Source: JAWSUT01 sp033549345
Lineage (GTDB): Bacteria; Bacillota; Dethiobacteria; Dethiobacterales; Dethiobacteraceae
NCBI GenBank assembly: GCA_033549345.1
Contig: JAWSUT010000021.1
Span: 1 to 59,956 of the forward strand
DNA: 59,956 nucleotides
Direction: 5' to 3'
The notes under the pieces are model-generated. The model ran no database searches. It worked only from the letters and a program-made list of their open reading frames with translations, and was not told where the DNA came from. Each line of letters opens with the position of its first letter. Position 1 is the first letter of the stretch. A program made the translations under genes and the position numbers. Positions 25,041 to 33,996 of the stretch are shown piece by piece.

Positions 25041-25057
25041 CTGGCATAATAGTTGCA
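25041..25057 (+). promoter_or_regulatory. Sigma-54 (-24/-12) promoter for the BCCT operon
   Basis: CTGGCATAATAGTTGCA matches the consensus TGGCAC-n5-TTGCA, with the GG and GC dinucleotides exactly ten bases apart. It is about 100 bases before the BCCT ATG. Apart from this promoter and the inverted repeat, the 24791-25154 gap shows no other feature. Confidence 0.8.
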
Positions 25058-25154
25058 ATATTTTGTCGACAAGTAGTAAAGTTAGCAATCTGGAGGTGGC
25101 CAAAGGGGATTTATTGGTATCTTGGGGTACCGACTAAAATTGAGGAGGTATATT

Positions 25155-26672
25155 ATGGAGAACATCTTTGGTAAGTACGATAAGGTAATATTTTGGTTAG
25201 CAGCAATTTTTTGCGGTATTTTTGTTGTTATTACGATGTCTGATCCAGCCGCAATGCAAGGTTACTTCGGCAATATTTTCAGTTTTTTTACTGTTAATTT
25301 AGGGTGGATGTATTTGCTGATTGCCTCTCTTTTCCTAATTTTTTGTTTGGCAATGATCTTTAGCAGGTACGGCCAGATTAAGCTGGGTAAAGATGATGAA
25401 GAACCGGAGTTCAGCAGATTTAGCTGGTTTGCCATGCTGTTTGCCGCAGGGATGGGTATCGGCCTGGTCTTTTGGGGTGTTGCCGAACCGATGTACCACT
25501 TTGCCGGTCCGCCTTTTGCAGAGCCCAATACGGCGGCAGCAGCACAGGAAGCGATGCGATATTCGTTTTTCCACTGGGGGCTGCATCCCTGGGCTACGTA
25601 CGCTGTGGTGGCGCTCTGTTTGGCTTACTTTCAGTTTAGGAAAGACAAGCCGGGCCTGATTAGCTCAACACTCCTCCCCTTTCTGGGCGAAAAAGGTGTC
25701 CAGGGTCCCTGGGGAAAAGCAGTTGATACGCTAACAGTGGTTGTTACGCTATTTGGTGTTGCTACGTCCCTGGGACTGGGTGCGCTGCAGATTACTACAG
25801 GGCTGGACATTGTAGCCGGAATACCGGCATCCACAACTGTTTCTGTAATCATTATTGCTGTGATTACTGTTCTGTTTACTATCTCAGCTGTAACAGGAGT
25901 TGCACGCGGCATTAAATTCCTGAGTAATACCAATATGGTTATCTTTTTCGGTTTGATGCTGCTGATGTTTATCCTGGGGCCGACCCGCTATCTCTTAAAC
26001 ACATTTATTGAAACACTGGGCAGTTACGTACAGAATCTTATTTGGATGAGCTTTTTCACCGACAGCCAGGGAGCCGTGGCAGAACACGCCGGCTGGGACT
26101 GGGTGAGCGGCTGGACCGTATTTTACTGGGCGTGGTGGATCACCTGGGCGCCGTTTGTGGGAAGCTTTATTGCCCGGATTTCCAGGGGCAGAACCATTCG
26201 GGAGTTCATGGTGGGCATTCTTTTGGCGCCGAGTCTGCTGTGCTTTATTTGGTTCACCATTATGGGCGGTTCCGCCATTAATGTAGAGTTATTTGGTGCA
26301 GGCGGTATCGTCAGTGCAACATTTGCAGAAGTCAGCAGCGCTCCGTTTGCTATGTTTAGCCACTTCCCGCTGTCGAGTCTTCTCTCTGTAGGTGCCATGA
26401 TCACCACAACAATCTTTTTTATCACCTCAGCAGACTCTTCCACTTATGTGGTAAGTATGATGACATCCGGCGGTGACCTGGAGCCTAAGTCCGGTTTAAG
26501 AATCTTCTGGGGTGCAGTCGCGGGCGCCATTGCAGCCATGCTGCTGCTTTCAGGTGGATTGGAAGCTGTGCAAACTGTGGCATTTGCGTTTGGTTTCCCG
26601 TTTATGCTGGTCATGGTTGTTATGATAGCTGCACTACTAAAATCTTTTGCCAAGGACGAAAAAATGCAATAA
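25155..26672 (+). CDS. BCCT-family betaine/carnitine/choline transporter
   Basis: 505 residues, about 12 helices. The conserved GMGIGLVFWGVAEPMYHF block (about 100-117) and the YWAWWITWAPFVGSFIARIS/RGRTIREF region (about 325-355) with the Trp-rich substrate box identify the family. BCCT proteins move compounds with a quaternary ammonium group (glycine betaine, carnitine, proline betaine, choline) with sodium or by exchange. ATG at 25155 follows GAGGAGG. It leads the island that ends with an MttB-type methyltransferase, so it is inferred to import a growth substrate rather than only an osmolyte; it also lacks the long C-terminal osmosensing tail (it ends soon after the last helix). Confidence 0.93.
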   Translation: MENIFGKYDKVIFWLAAIFCGIFVVITMSDPAAMQGYFGNIFSFFTVNLGWMYLLIASLFLIFCLAMIFSRYGQIKLGKDDEEPEFSRFSWFAMLFAAGMGIGLVFWGVAEPMYHFAGPPFAEPNTAAAAQEAMRYSFFHWGLHPWATYAVVALCLAYFQFRKDKPGLISSTLLPFLGEKGVQGPWGKAVDTLTVVVTLFGVATSLGLGALQITTGLDIVAGIPASTTVSVIIIAVITVLFTISAVTGVARGIKFLSNTNMVIFFGLMLLMFILGPTRYLLNTFIETLGSYVQNLIWMSFFTDSQGAVAEHAGWDWVSGWTVFYWAWWITWAPFVGSFIARISRGRTIREFMVGILLAPSLLCFIWFTIMGGSAINVELFGAGGIVSATFAEVSSAPFAMFSHFPLSSLLSVGAMITTTIFFITSADSSTYVVSMMTSGGDLEPKSGLRIFWGAVAGAIAAMLLLSGGLEAVQTVAFAFGFPFMLVMVVMIAALLKSFAKDEKMQ

Positions 26673-26737
26673 AACTGGTGCTATTAGGCCTTTGCAAATT
26701 TACCGCTTCACCGGCAATAGGGCGAAAAAAAGCAGAG

Positions 26738-26770
26738 CCGCAGGTTTAAGGGGTCTTCTTAAGCCTGCGG
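26738..26770 (+). other. Hairpin between the BCCT gene and the oxidase genes
   Basis: CCGCAGG-TTTAAG / CTTAAG-CCTGCGG stem, followed by ACTGCAAT rather than a T-run. It is probably an mRNA-end or differential-expression element inside the operon. The rest of the 26673-26865 gap has nothing else. Confidence 0.5.
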
Positions 26771-26865
26771 ACTGCAATAGATTTAGCAATTTGATTTTTT
26801 GGCATTTCCCTGCACAGCAGAATGTAAGAATACCAATTTAGTCGGAGATCAATGGGGGATAGGGT

Positions 26866-27180
26866 ATGCTCAGAATTGCCAAACATCCTGTTTTAACATT
26901 CAAAAGTAAAAATGAAGTGACCTTTATCTTTGAAGGAAAGAAATACAGTGGTTATGAGGGCGAGCCTATTGCTGTAGCCCTTCATGCAAACAAGATTAAG
27001 GTTCTCAGGGAGGAGCATCGTCCCAGAGGACTCTTTTGTGCCATCGGCAACTGTTCTTCATGCCTGATGGAAGTTAACGGAGAACCAAACGTAAGGGTCT
27101 GTGTTGAAAAGCTCAGAGCCGGCATGGTGATTAACATGCAAACAGGAAAAGGTAAGTTCTTAGGTGGTGGGAACTCTTGA
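26866..27180 (+). CDS. [2Fe-2S] subunit of an amine/amino acid dehydrogenase (HcnA/SoxA-N-like)
   Basis: 104 residues. A 2Fe-2S ferredoxin-fold protein with Cys in CAIGNCSSCLMEVNG and RVCVEKL (C-x4-C-x2-C...C). Similar small subunits are found as HcnA in hydrogen cyanide synthase, in opine oxidases and at the N-terminus of sarcosine oxidase alpha. They mediate electron transfer from the flavin subunits. It overlaps the next gene by four bases (TTGA), so the two are translationally coupled. Confidence 0.8.
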   Translation: MLRIAKHPVLTFKSKNEVTFIFEGKKYSGYEGEPIAVALHANKIKVLREEHRPRGLFCAIGNCSSCLMEVNGEPNVRVCVEKLRAGMVINMQTGKGKFLGGGNS

Positions 27181-28250
27181 TTCACACAGAGATTGCAATT
27201 ATCGGGGGAGGCCCCGCCGGAATGTGTGCGGCTATTTCGGCAGCCGGCCAGGGCGCTCAGGTTATTTTACTGGACAGAGAAGAACGGTTGGGCGGACAGC
27301 TCATTAAGCAAACACACAGATTCTTTGGTTCAGAAAGAGAATATGCGGGAACCAGAGGCATTGATATTACGGGTATTTTAGAGAAGGAAATCAGTGATTC
27401 TGCCAACATTGACGTAAGAAACAATACCACTGTGCTGGCAATTTATGATGACGGAGTCATTTCTTTTGAAGAAGACGGGGTATATAAAAAGCTGTCGGCA
27501 AAAAGCGTTATTATTGCAACAGGCGCTTCCGAAAAAATGCTGCCTTTTGTCAATAATGATCTGCCGGGGGTTTATGGTGCCGGCGCTGTGCAAACGCTGA
27601 TGAATCAGTATGGCGTAATTCCCGGGGAGAAAGTGCTGATGGTGGGGGCCGGCAACATCGGACTGATTGTTTCTTATCAGCTCATGCAGGCCGGGGTAAA
27701 AGTGGCTGCAATCATTGATGCACAAACTCGTATCGGGGGATATCTTGTCCACGCAGCCAAAGTCAGAAGGCTTGGAGTTCCTATCTTAACCTCTCATACG
27801 ATCGATAGAGCCATCGGCCAGAGATCTGTTGAAGGTGCTGTGATTTATGAACTGGATCAAAACCGGTGCAGGGTACCGGGCTCAGAGAAAGAGCTGGACG
27901 TAGACGTTATCTGCCTGGCAGTGGGACTTTCGCCGCAGGTTGAACTTTTGCGTCATGTTAACTGCCATATAAAGTACGTTCCCCAATTAGGCGGATATGT
28001 GCCTGTTAAAGATGCGAACCTGGAAACGACGACAAGCCGTATCTATGTGGCGGGAGATGCAGCCGGCGTCGAAGAAGCCAGCAGTGCAATGATTGAAGGT
28101 TCAATTGCCGGGCTCTCGGCAGCGGAAGCGCTGGGCTATACTCTTGATACCGACAGATTAAAAGCGCAGTTCGTTGGGGATTTGAACACATTGCGTTCCG
28201 GGGTTGTAGGAGAAAAAATCAGGCAGGGACTAAAAGTCCTGGAGAGCTAG
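27177..28250 (+). CDS. FAD/NAD(P)-dependent oxidoreductase subunit (HcnB-like)
   Basis: 357 residues from a TTG start. GGGPAGMCAAISAAGQGAQV is an N-terminal dinucleotide-binding fold. A second GxGxxG (VGAGNIGLIVSYQLMQAG, about residue 160) and a C-terminal RIYVAGDAAGVEEASSAMIE segment place it with the pyridine nucleotide-disulfide-type flavoproteins that serve as the B subunit in HcnABC/opine-oxidase sets. It would pass electrons between the DAO-type flavin subunit and the Fe-S proteins encoded around it. Confidence 0.82.
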   Translation: MIHTEIAIIGGGPAGMCAAISAAGQGAQVILLDREERLGGQLIKQTHRFFGSEREYAGTRGIDITGILEKEISDSANIDVRNNTTVLAIYDDGVISFEEDGVYKKLSAKSVIIATGASEKMLPFVNNDLPGVYGAGAVQTLMNQYGVIPGEKVLMVGAGNIGLIVSYQLMQAGVKVAAIIDAQTRIGGYLVHAAKVRRLGVPILTSHTIDRAIGQRSVEGAVIYELDQNRCRVPGSEKELDVDVICLAVGLSPQVELLRHVNCHIKYVPQLGGYVPVKDANLETTTSRIYVAGDAAGVEEASSAMIEGSIAGLSAAEALGYTLDTDRLKAQFVGDLNTLRSGVVGEKIRQGLKVLES

Positions 28251-28265
28251 GCGGTGATTGCAATC

Positions 28266-28757
28266 ATGTATGAGAAAACCGGAGTCGTCTCAAACGAAAT
28301 GTTGGAGGGTATCTTGCCATCCCGGGAAAGAAGAGAAAAAGGACCGTATGCTGTTTTTGAATGTTTTCAGCAAATACCCTGCAATCCCTGTTTTACGGCC
28401 TGTAGAGCCAAAGCAGTGGATTTGTCCCCGGATATTAACAGTATTCCCCGGGTTGATTACGATAAATGCTCCGGCTGCAGCCTGTGTGTCAGTGCGTGTC
28501 CGGGGTTGGCATGTTTTATCATCGATGAAACATATTCCGACAATGAAGGAACCGTTAAAATTCCATACGAATTTCTCCCGTTACCGGCTAAGGGGCAGGA
28601 AGTAACGGCATTGGATCGGGAAGGCAATGCGGTGGCCCGTGTTACAGTCATTCATGTTCAGAGCCATGCAAAGCTGGATTGCACCAATGTGGTTACGGTT
28701 GCAGTGCCCAAAGAGCTGCTGTGGTCTGTGAGAAATATAGGGATGGGAGAGGGATAA
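28266..28757 (+). CDS. 4Fe-4S ferredoxin-like electron carrier subunit
   Basis: About 163 residues. One incomplete Cys set (CNPCFTACRAKAVDL) and one full set (CSGCSLCVSACPG) suggest two clusters, followed by a beta-rich C-terminal domain (residues 95-160) of unknown role. The ATG at 28266 fits the GGCGGTG site; a GTG four codons upstream is possible. The gene sits between the HcnB-like and BFD-like genes with a one-base gap to the latter. Its presence suggests the amine oxidase set hands electrons to ferredoxin instead of oxygen. Confidence 0.75.
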   Translation: MYEKTGVVSNEMLEGILPSRERREKGPYAVFECFQQIPCNPCFTACRAKAVDLSPDINSIPRVDYDKCSGCSLCVSACPGLACFIIDETYSDNEGTVKIPYEFLPLPAKGQEVTALDREGNAVARVTVIHVQSHAKLDCTNVVTVAVPKELLWSVRNIGMGEG

Positions 28758-29036
28758 ATGAGTGCTAACGATATCTATTTATGCCGTTGTGAAAATCTGA
28801 CGCTGGCTGATTTGCACCGTTTAATCGATGAGGGCTATATCCATCTTGAGGAAATTAAACGGCTGAGCCGCTGTACGATGGGGCCCTGCCAGGGCCGTAC
28901 CTGCCGGGATGTAATCGCCAGGGAAATAGCCAAAAAACGCAAGATAGACGTAACAGAAGTTGAGGTTCCCACATTCCGCGCCCCGACCAAGCCGGTTAAA
29001 CTGGGTGCTCTGGCAGCTGGTGCGGAAGATGCGTAA
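28758..29036 (+). CDS. BFD-like [2Fe-2S]-binding protein
   Basis: 92 residues. YLCRCENLTLADL and CTMGPCQGRTCRDVI provide the four cysteines of the bacterioferritin-associated ferredoxin-like domain (CxC...CxxxxC), which is often fused to or encoded beside HcnB-type oxidoreductases. It overlaps the following DAO gene by eight bases. A good GAGAGGG site precedes the ATG. Confidence 0.8.
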   Translation: MSANDIYLCRCENLTLADLHRLIDEGYIHLEEIKRLSRCTMGPCQGRTCRDVIAREIAKKRKIDVTEVEVPTFRAPTKPVKLGALAAGAEDA

Positions 29037-30171
29037 GCATGCGGATGTAGTCGTCATTGGCGGCGGTGCTATCGGCTGTGCAGTTGCCTACAGCTTAGCC
29101 AGGAAAGGCATAAAAAACGTAGTTTTGCTGGAAAAACGTTATTTAACCAGCGGTTCAACGGGTCGCTGCGGTGCCGGCATTCGGCAGCAGTGGGGGACGG
29201 AAATGAACTGTCTGCTATCCAGGGGTAGTGCAAAGCTCTATAAAACAATGGGTGAAGAAACTGGCTTCGGGGATATCGAGTTTCGTCAAAGCGGGTATCT
29301 GCTGATTACCTATGATGAGAAGCAAGCGCTTCGATTGAAAAAAAACTTAGAAGTCCAGCATAGGCTCGGGATTCCTTCCAGGTCTGTACCGGTAAAAGAG
29401 GCAAAAGAAATTGTCCCCTACCTGAATGCCGACGGCTTAGTTGCCGCATTTTTTTGCCAGGAAGACGGGCATATCAATCCGTTTAAGGTCACATTCGCCT
29501 ACGCAGAAGCGGCCCGGCGGCTTGGCGTGGAAATCAATAAATATACAACGGTTACAGCAATAAAGACTGAAGGCAGGAAGATTACAACTGTTGTCACGGA
29601 CCAGGGCGAGATTCAGACTAATACGGTGGTAAACGCCACAGGCCCTTATGCAAAATATATTGGCATGATGCTGGGGCTGGATCATCCTGTGGAACCGGAA
29701 AGGCATCAGATACTGGTAACTGAACCGATGGAGCATATGGTAGGACCCCTTGTCATGTCTTTCCATCACGATTCATATATCAACCAAGTACCGCATGGCG
29801 GTTTCCTGATGGGTTACGGCAATCCTGATGAACCCAAAGGGCTAAACTACCGGCATGACTGGAACTTCCTGGAGAATATGGCTAAGAAGGCGGTATATCA
29901 GTTTCCTGCAATGAAAAACCTGCGTGTGGTCAGACAGTGGGCCGGCCATTATGGCATCTCTCCCGACGGGCAGCCCATCCTGGGGCCTGTCCCTGAGGTT
30001 GACGGGTACTACCTGTCGCTGGGCTGTGGTAAAGGTTTTATGCTCACGCCAATGATTGCTCAAATCACAGCGGAGCTGATTGCGGGAGAGGAACCGGCTT
30101 TACCCGTTGAGACCCTTAGTATCGAGCGTTTTGCCAGAGGCGAACTCATTGTGGAAACAGGTGTCGTCTAA
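29029..30171 (+). CDS. DAO-family FAD-dependent amine/amino acid oxidoreductase (HcnC/sarcosine oxidase beta-like)
   Basis: About 380 residues. The N-terminal FAD motif VVVIGGGAIGCAVAYSLARK, the GSTGRCGAGIRQQWG loop and the C-terminal GHYGISPDGQPILGPVPEVDG segment followed by LSLGCGKGFMLTP are typical of the glycine oxidase/sarcosine oxidase beta family. It would oxidise the C-N bond of a secondary or tertiary amine such as sarcosine, dimethylglycine or an N-methyl amino acid. With the four preceding genes it forms a heteromeric dehydrogenase; the Fe-S subunits and an anaerobic context suggest electrons go to ferredoxin. The exact substrate is unknown. Confidence 0.83.
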   Translation: MRKHADVVVIGGGAIGCAVAYSLARKGIKNVVLLEKRYLTSGSTGRCGAGIRQQWGTEMNCLLSRGSAKLYKTMGEETGFGDIEFRQSGYLLITYDEKQALRLKKNLEVQHRLGIPSRSVPVKEAKEIVPYLNADGLVAAFFCQEDGHINPFKVTFAYAEAARRLGVEINKYTTVTAIKTEGRKITTVVTDQGEIQTNTVVNATGPYAKYIGMMLGLDHPVEPERHQILVTEPMEHMVGPLVMSFHHDSYINQVPHGGFLMGYGNPDEPKGLNYRHDWNFLENMAKKAVYQFPAMKNLRVVRQWAGHYGISPDGQPILGPVPEVDGYYLSLGCGKGFMLTPMIAQITAELIAGEEPALPVETLSIERFARGELIVETGVV

Positions 30172-30212
30172 ACTATACCCTTATACCGGCACCTAAAGAA
30201 AGGATCGAAATT

Positions 30213-30599
30213 ATGAGACTAAAAGCAATGGAGTCAAATTGTTCCGGTTGCCGCATCTGCCAGACGGTCTGTGCTTTGCGTAACCAGAAAGAAACAAATC
30301 CCTCTAAGGCAGCACTTGTCATTGAAGGGTGCTTCCCGGCTCCCGGAAAATATAAAGTTCATGTATGTAACCAGTGCGGTGAATGCGCACAAGTATGCCC
30401 TGTCGATGCCATTGTAAAAAAGAACGGAGCATACATTATTGACCATGATGCCTGTATTCAGTGTATGAGCTGCATAGAAGCCTGCCCCAGAGGCGTGATG
30501 GTGCAGCATCCAAACACGGATGTACCGATTAAATGCAACAACTGTGGTGAGTGCGTAAGCATTTGCCCCAGAGAGGTATTATGTTTTGAAAAACAATAA
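30213..30599 (+). CDS. Polyferredoxin-type partner of aldehyde oxidoreductase
   Basis: 128 residues with four Cys sets: CSGCRICQTVCAL, CNQCGECAQVCP, CIQCMSCIEACP and CNNCGECVSICP, so up to four 4Fe-4S clusters (the HycB/AorA-like arrangement). It begins 41 bases after the amine oxidase gene and precedes the aldehyde:ferredoxin oxidoreductase by 15 bases, fitting a small electron-transfer subunit of that enzyme. Confidence 0.85.
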   Translation: MRLKAMESNCSGCRICQTVCALRNQKETNPSKAALVIEGCFPAPGKYKVHVCNQCGECAQVCPVDAIVKKNGAYIIDHDACIQCMSCIEACPRGVMVQHPNTDVPIKCNNCGECVSICPREVLCFEKQ

Positions 30600-30614
30600 G
30601 GAGGTGAAAACAGC

Positions 30615-32543
30615 ATGATTTACGGGTATGCCGGGAAGATATTACGAGTCGATCTTTCACACGGACAGATTAAAGAAGAGGAACTAAGTCCTACACTGGT
30701 TGAGGAGTATATGGGAGGTAGGGGTTTTGTGGCCAAAACACTCTACGATGAGCTGCCTCCCGATACAGCGCCGTTTGATGAAGACAACCTCATTGTGATT
30801 GCCATGGGACCTCTCAGCGGTCATTTCCTGCCGGCCAGCGGCAAAACGCACTTCGGTACCAAATCACCTGCCACTGACGGTTTTGGCGACAGCAACATGG
30901 GAGGCCACTTTGGGGTGGCGATGAAATATGCGGGTTACGACATGATGGTAATCAAAGGAAAAGCGCAGAAACCAAGCTACCTGTATATTGAAGATGGACA
31001 TGTGGAGATCAGGCCGGCGGATAAATACTGGGGCAAAGGCGCACTGACGACTGAAAAAATGCTCAAAGATGATCTGGGTGAAGAGTTTCAGATTGCAACC
31101 ATCGGGCCCGCGGGAGAAAATAGGGTACGGTATGCCTGTATTTCCCATGATTTTGGCCGTCAGGCCGGCAGGACGGGTGTTGCTGCTGTTTTGGGCTCCA
31201 AAAATATTAAGGCGATTGCTATTAAAGGGACAGGAAGTATCCCTGTACACGATACGGAAGAAGTGTTAACCAGGGGTAAGGAAGTTTTCAGTGCTGTGCG
31301 AAAGATGCCCGGTTTTAAGGGATGGACACCGCAGGGAACAGCAGGTATCACAGACTGGTGCAATGAAGTGGGGGCATGCCCCACACGGAATTTTCAGACC
31401 TCATACTTTGAACACTATAAACAGATTAACGGTGAAGCGGTTTTAGAGCATGTCAAAATCACCGACAAAGGATGCTTTGGCTGCCCGACGCCCTGCGGGA
31501 AATATGGTTATGCCAAAACTGCCAGCGGTTCAGCTTTTGTGGAAGGCCCTGAATATGAAACCATCGCACTGCTTGGCAGCAACTGTTCGCTGGCAAAAAT
31601 CGAAGAAGTTGCTTACGCTAATTATGTATGTGATGAGCTGGGCGTGGATACGATTTCCGCAGGCGTTGTCATGTCGTGGGCCATGGAATGTTATGAGAAG
31701 GGTATATTCTCAAAAGAATTACTTGGCAGGGAAATTCACTTTGGCGAGTTGGATTCCATCGTCTACCTCCTGGAAAAGATCGCACACAGAGAAGGCCTGG
31801 GAAATCTGTTGGCGGAAGGGGTAAAAATTGCTGCTGAAAAAACCGGTCAGGGCTCTGAAAAGTTTGCGATTCATGTGAAGGGCCTGGAGTGGACCGGCTA
31901 TGAATGCCGGAATGCTCCCGGTATGATGCTGGGATATATTACTGCAGACGTGGGCGCCCACCACAGCAGATGTTGGGTGCTGGGCAACGATGTGGCCGGT
32001 TCTGAAAATGTCGGGAGTGTCCACGATTTAATCAGCGGCGGCAAAAACAGCAATACATTGCCCAAAGCCAAGGTAAAAGGTGTTTCACCGATGGTGATTA
32101 ACAGCCAGCACACCCGACCCGCCTTTGATATCCTGGGTATTTGCAGGCTGCAGTATATGGAGCTTGGTTTGGAAACGAAATATTACGAAGAAATGTACGA
32201 GGCAATTACCGGGAAAAAGTTGGTTTGGTCTGAATTGTTGAAAATCTCGGAAAAAATCTGGAACCTGAACCGATGTTTCAATATCAGGGAAATCGACGGT
32301 TACGGCAGATCCAGTGATTATCCACCGCCGCGTTTTTATGAGGAGCCCATCCCCAGCGGCCCCAACAAAGGGCACCTAATCGTACTTGATGAGATTGATT
32401 CACTGCTGGATGAATTCTACGATGCCCGCGGCTGGGATTCAAATGGTGTGCCGACCGAGACAACACTAAGAAGGCTGGGCCTGGCAGACACCATTGATAC
32501 TGTAAACAGTAAGCGCAGCAGCGGAGCAGGCTCTGTAAAATAA
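30615..32543 (+). CDS. aor: Aldehyde:ferredoxin oxidoreductase (tungsten/molybdopterin)
   Basis: 642 residues, the usual length. The start YGYAGKILRVDLSHGQI, MGGRGFVAKTLYDELPP, GKTHFGTKSPATDGFGDSN and the 4Fe-4S ligands CFGCPTPC (about 287-294) with a later Cys in LGICRLQYMEL are all typical. The enzyme oxidises aldehydes to carboxylates with a bis-pterin tungsten centre and reduces ferredoxin in the cytoplasm. AGGAGGTGA precedes the ATG. The next gene encodes a MoaD-like protein. In this island it presumably handles an aldehyde released by the upstream amine dehydrogenase. Confidence 0.93.
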   Translation: MIYGYAGKILRVDLSHGQIKEEELSPTLVEEYMGGRGFVAKTLYDELPPDTAPFDEDNLIVIAMGPLSGHFLPASGKTHFGTKSPATDGFGDSNMGGHFGVAMKYAGYDMMVIKGKAQKPSYLYIEDGHVEIRPADKYWGKGALTTEKMLKDDLGEEFQIATIGPAGENRVRYACISHDFGRQAGRTGVAAVLGSKNIKAIAIKGTGSIPVHDTEEVLTRGKEVFSAVRKMPGFKGWTPQGTAGITDWCNEVGACPTRNFQTSYFEHYKQINGEAVLEHVKITDKGCFGCPTPCGKYGYAKTASGSAFVEGPEYETIALLGSNCSLAKIEEVAYANYVCDELGVDTISAGVVMSWAMECYEKGIFSKELLGREIHFGELDSIVYLLEKIAHREGLGNLLAEGVKIAAEKTGQGSEKFAIHVKGLEWTGYECRNAPGMMLGYITADVGAHHSRCWVLGNDVAGSENVGSVHDLISGGKNSNTLPKAKVKGVSPMVINSQHTRPAFDILGICRLQYMELGLETKYYEEMYEAITGKKLVWSELLKISEKIWNLNRCFNIREIDGYGRSSDYPPPRFYEEPIPSGPNKGHLIVLDEIDSLLDEFYDARGWDSNGVPTETTLRRLGLADTIDTVNSKRSSGAGSVK

Positions 32544-32558
32544 AATGGAGTGGTTACA

Positions 32559-32795
32559 ATGAGGGTCAAGATTAACCTGTCCGGCAGCTTGCAGGGTATT
32601 TATACGGATAAAACCAGTGACCTATTTGTGGATATCAATATACCGGTTACCGTCAGGCATGTACTGGCCGCAGCGGGGGTTAACCCGTTGGTTGTTGCCG
32701 CGGTGTTGGTTGACGGTGAGATGAAAAGTAAAGATTTCACCATTGAAGAAAAAATAAATGAAATTACGCTGGTAGGGCCGATTGCCGGGGGGTAA
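32559..32795 (+). CDS. MoaD/ThiS-family sulfur carrier
   Basis: 78 residues, beta-grasp size, ending in the diagnostic ...VGPIAGG Gly-Gly tail that is adenylated and thiocarboxylated. It lies 15 bases behind the aldehyde oxidoreductase, as MoaD-like proteins often do, and is probably dedicated to its tungstopterin. The ATG at 32559 has GGAG eight bases upstream. Confidence 0.85.
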   Translation: MRVKINLSGSLQGIYTDKTSDLFVDINIPVTVRHVLAAAGVNPLVVAAVLVDGEMKSKDFTIEEKINEITLVGPIAGG

Positions 32796-32849
32796 ATATT
32801 GGCCCGGGCAAGAGTCTGGAAGCAACTATTGCAATAGGAGGCAGTGGCA

Positions 32850-33929
32850 GTGAGCGGAAAAGTGGAATTCTTATATCTCCAGCAGGAGGACTGTATTAAA
32901 GCCGGCGGTTATGACATGCGGGGTTGTATGAAGGCGGTGGAACGATCCTTCTTTCTGCACGGAAAAAACGATTTTATTCAACCCGGGAAACCGGTAATTC
33001 GCTGGGGAGGCCCCGAAACAGAAGAAACAACAGGCAGGATCATGTCAATGCCATCGTTTCTGGGCGGCGCGGCGTATGCGGAGGAGCTAAAAACGCGCGA
33101 CCTAATTGGCCCCGTCAATACGTCCGGCATCAAATTTATTCCCAGCAGACCGCATAATCCAGGCAAATATAATCTCCCCAGGGCAAACGCCGTGATTATC
33201 ATTGTGGACCCCGATACGCTGATGCCCACGTGTATTATGGACGGAACACTGGTTAGCGCTATGCGGACAGGGGCTGCTTCCGGAGTGGCCGCAAAGTATC
33301 TGGCAAACCCGGATGCAAAAGTGATGGGCTTAATCGGAGCCAGTGTTCAGGGAAAGACACAGCTTCTGGCGCTGAAAGAAGGCGTCCCCTCATTGGAAGT
33401 ATGCAAAATTTATGATTTGAATCCCCAGGCACAAAAGAGATTTGTGGAGAAAATGCAGGCCGAAGTGGATATTGAACTTGTAATTGTGGACAGCGCAGAA
33501 AAAGCAGTGCGTGATTCGGATATCGTCAGTACCGCCACAATAGCCAAAGAGCCTTATATTAACGGGGACTGGTACAAGGAAGGTGTATGTCATTGCGAGA
33601 TATCCTTCTGGGATACGCCTCCGGAAGCACTCAAAGTGATGGACGTTCTTGTGGTAGACGACTGGTACCAGGTTAAACACCACGGTGTGGATGTCTGTTG
33701 CAGAGCGGTTGTTGAGGGCGTCATACCCGAAGAGAAAATAAGAGGTAATCTTGGCGAAATTATTGTGGGTCTGAAACCCGGCCGACAGGACGCAAAGGAA
33801 AGAATTTTCTTTAATCCGATCGGCATGGGAATTCACGATTTGTCGGAAGCTCACAGAGTTTATGAGAATGCTGTAAGGATGGGTATCGGCAGGAGCCTGC
33901 CGTTATGGGAAAACCCGTTTTGCGTCTAA
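32850..33929 (+). CDS. Ornithine cyclodeaminase/mu-crystallin family protein
   Basis: About 359 residues. NAD(P)-binding Rossmann region GLIGASVQGKTQLLAL (about 175-190) followed by family motifs (GTLVSAMRTGAASGVAAKYL; DSDIVSTATIAKEP). Members reduce cyclic or linear imines, deaminate ornithine or act as alanine/amino acid dehydrogenases; this subgroup is often named tyramine oxidase subunit B in annotations. In this island it could reduce or hydrolyse an imine made by the DAO-type oxidase; this is inference. A GTG at 32850 is spaced eight bases from AGGAGG; a GTG six bases earlier is too close. Confidence 0.75.
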   Translation: MSGKVEFLYLQQEDCIKAGGYDMRGCMKAVERSFFLHGKNDFIQPGKPVIRWGGPETEETTGRIMSMPSFLGGAAYAEELKTRDLIGPVNTSGIKFIPSRPHNPGKYNLPRANAVIIIVDPDTLMPTCIMDGTLVSAMRTGAASGVAAKYLANPDAKVMGLIGASVQGKTQLLALKEGVPSLEVCKIYDLNPQAQKRFVEKMQAEVDIELVIVDSAEKAVRDSDIVSTATIAKEPYINGDWYKEGVCHCEISFWDTPPEALKVMDVLVVDDWYQVKHHGVDVCCRAVVEGVIPEEKIRGNLGEIIVGLKPGRQDAKERIFFNPIGMGIHDLSEAHRVYENAVRMGIGRSLPLWENPFCV

Positions 33930-33996
33930 GGGTAAACTCCCGGTGCGGCACAAGCAGTGCGAATCAAAGGATTAAACCATGAAAGGGGTTGTAAGT

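Noticed and set aside
26799..26815. A second sigma-54-like element (TTGGCATTTCCCTGCAC) before the [2Fe-2S] subunit gene
   Set aside because: The GG and GC dinucleotides are nine bases apart instead of the required ten, and TTGC is CTGC.
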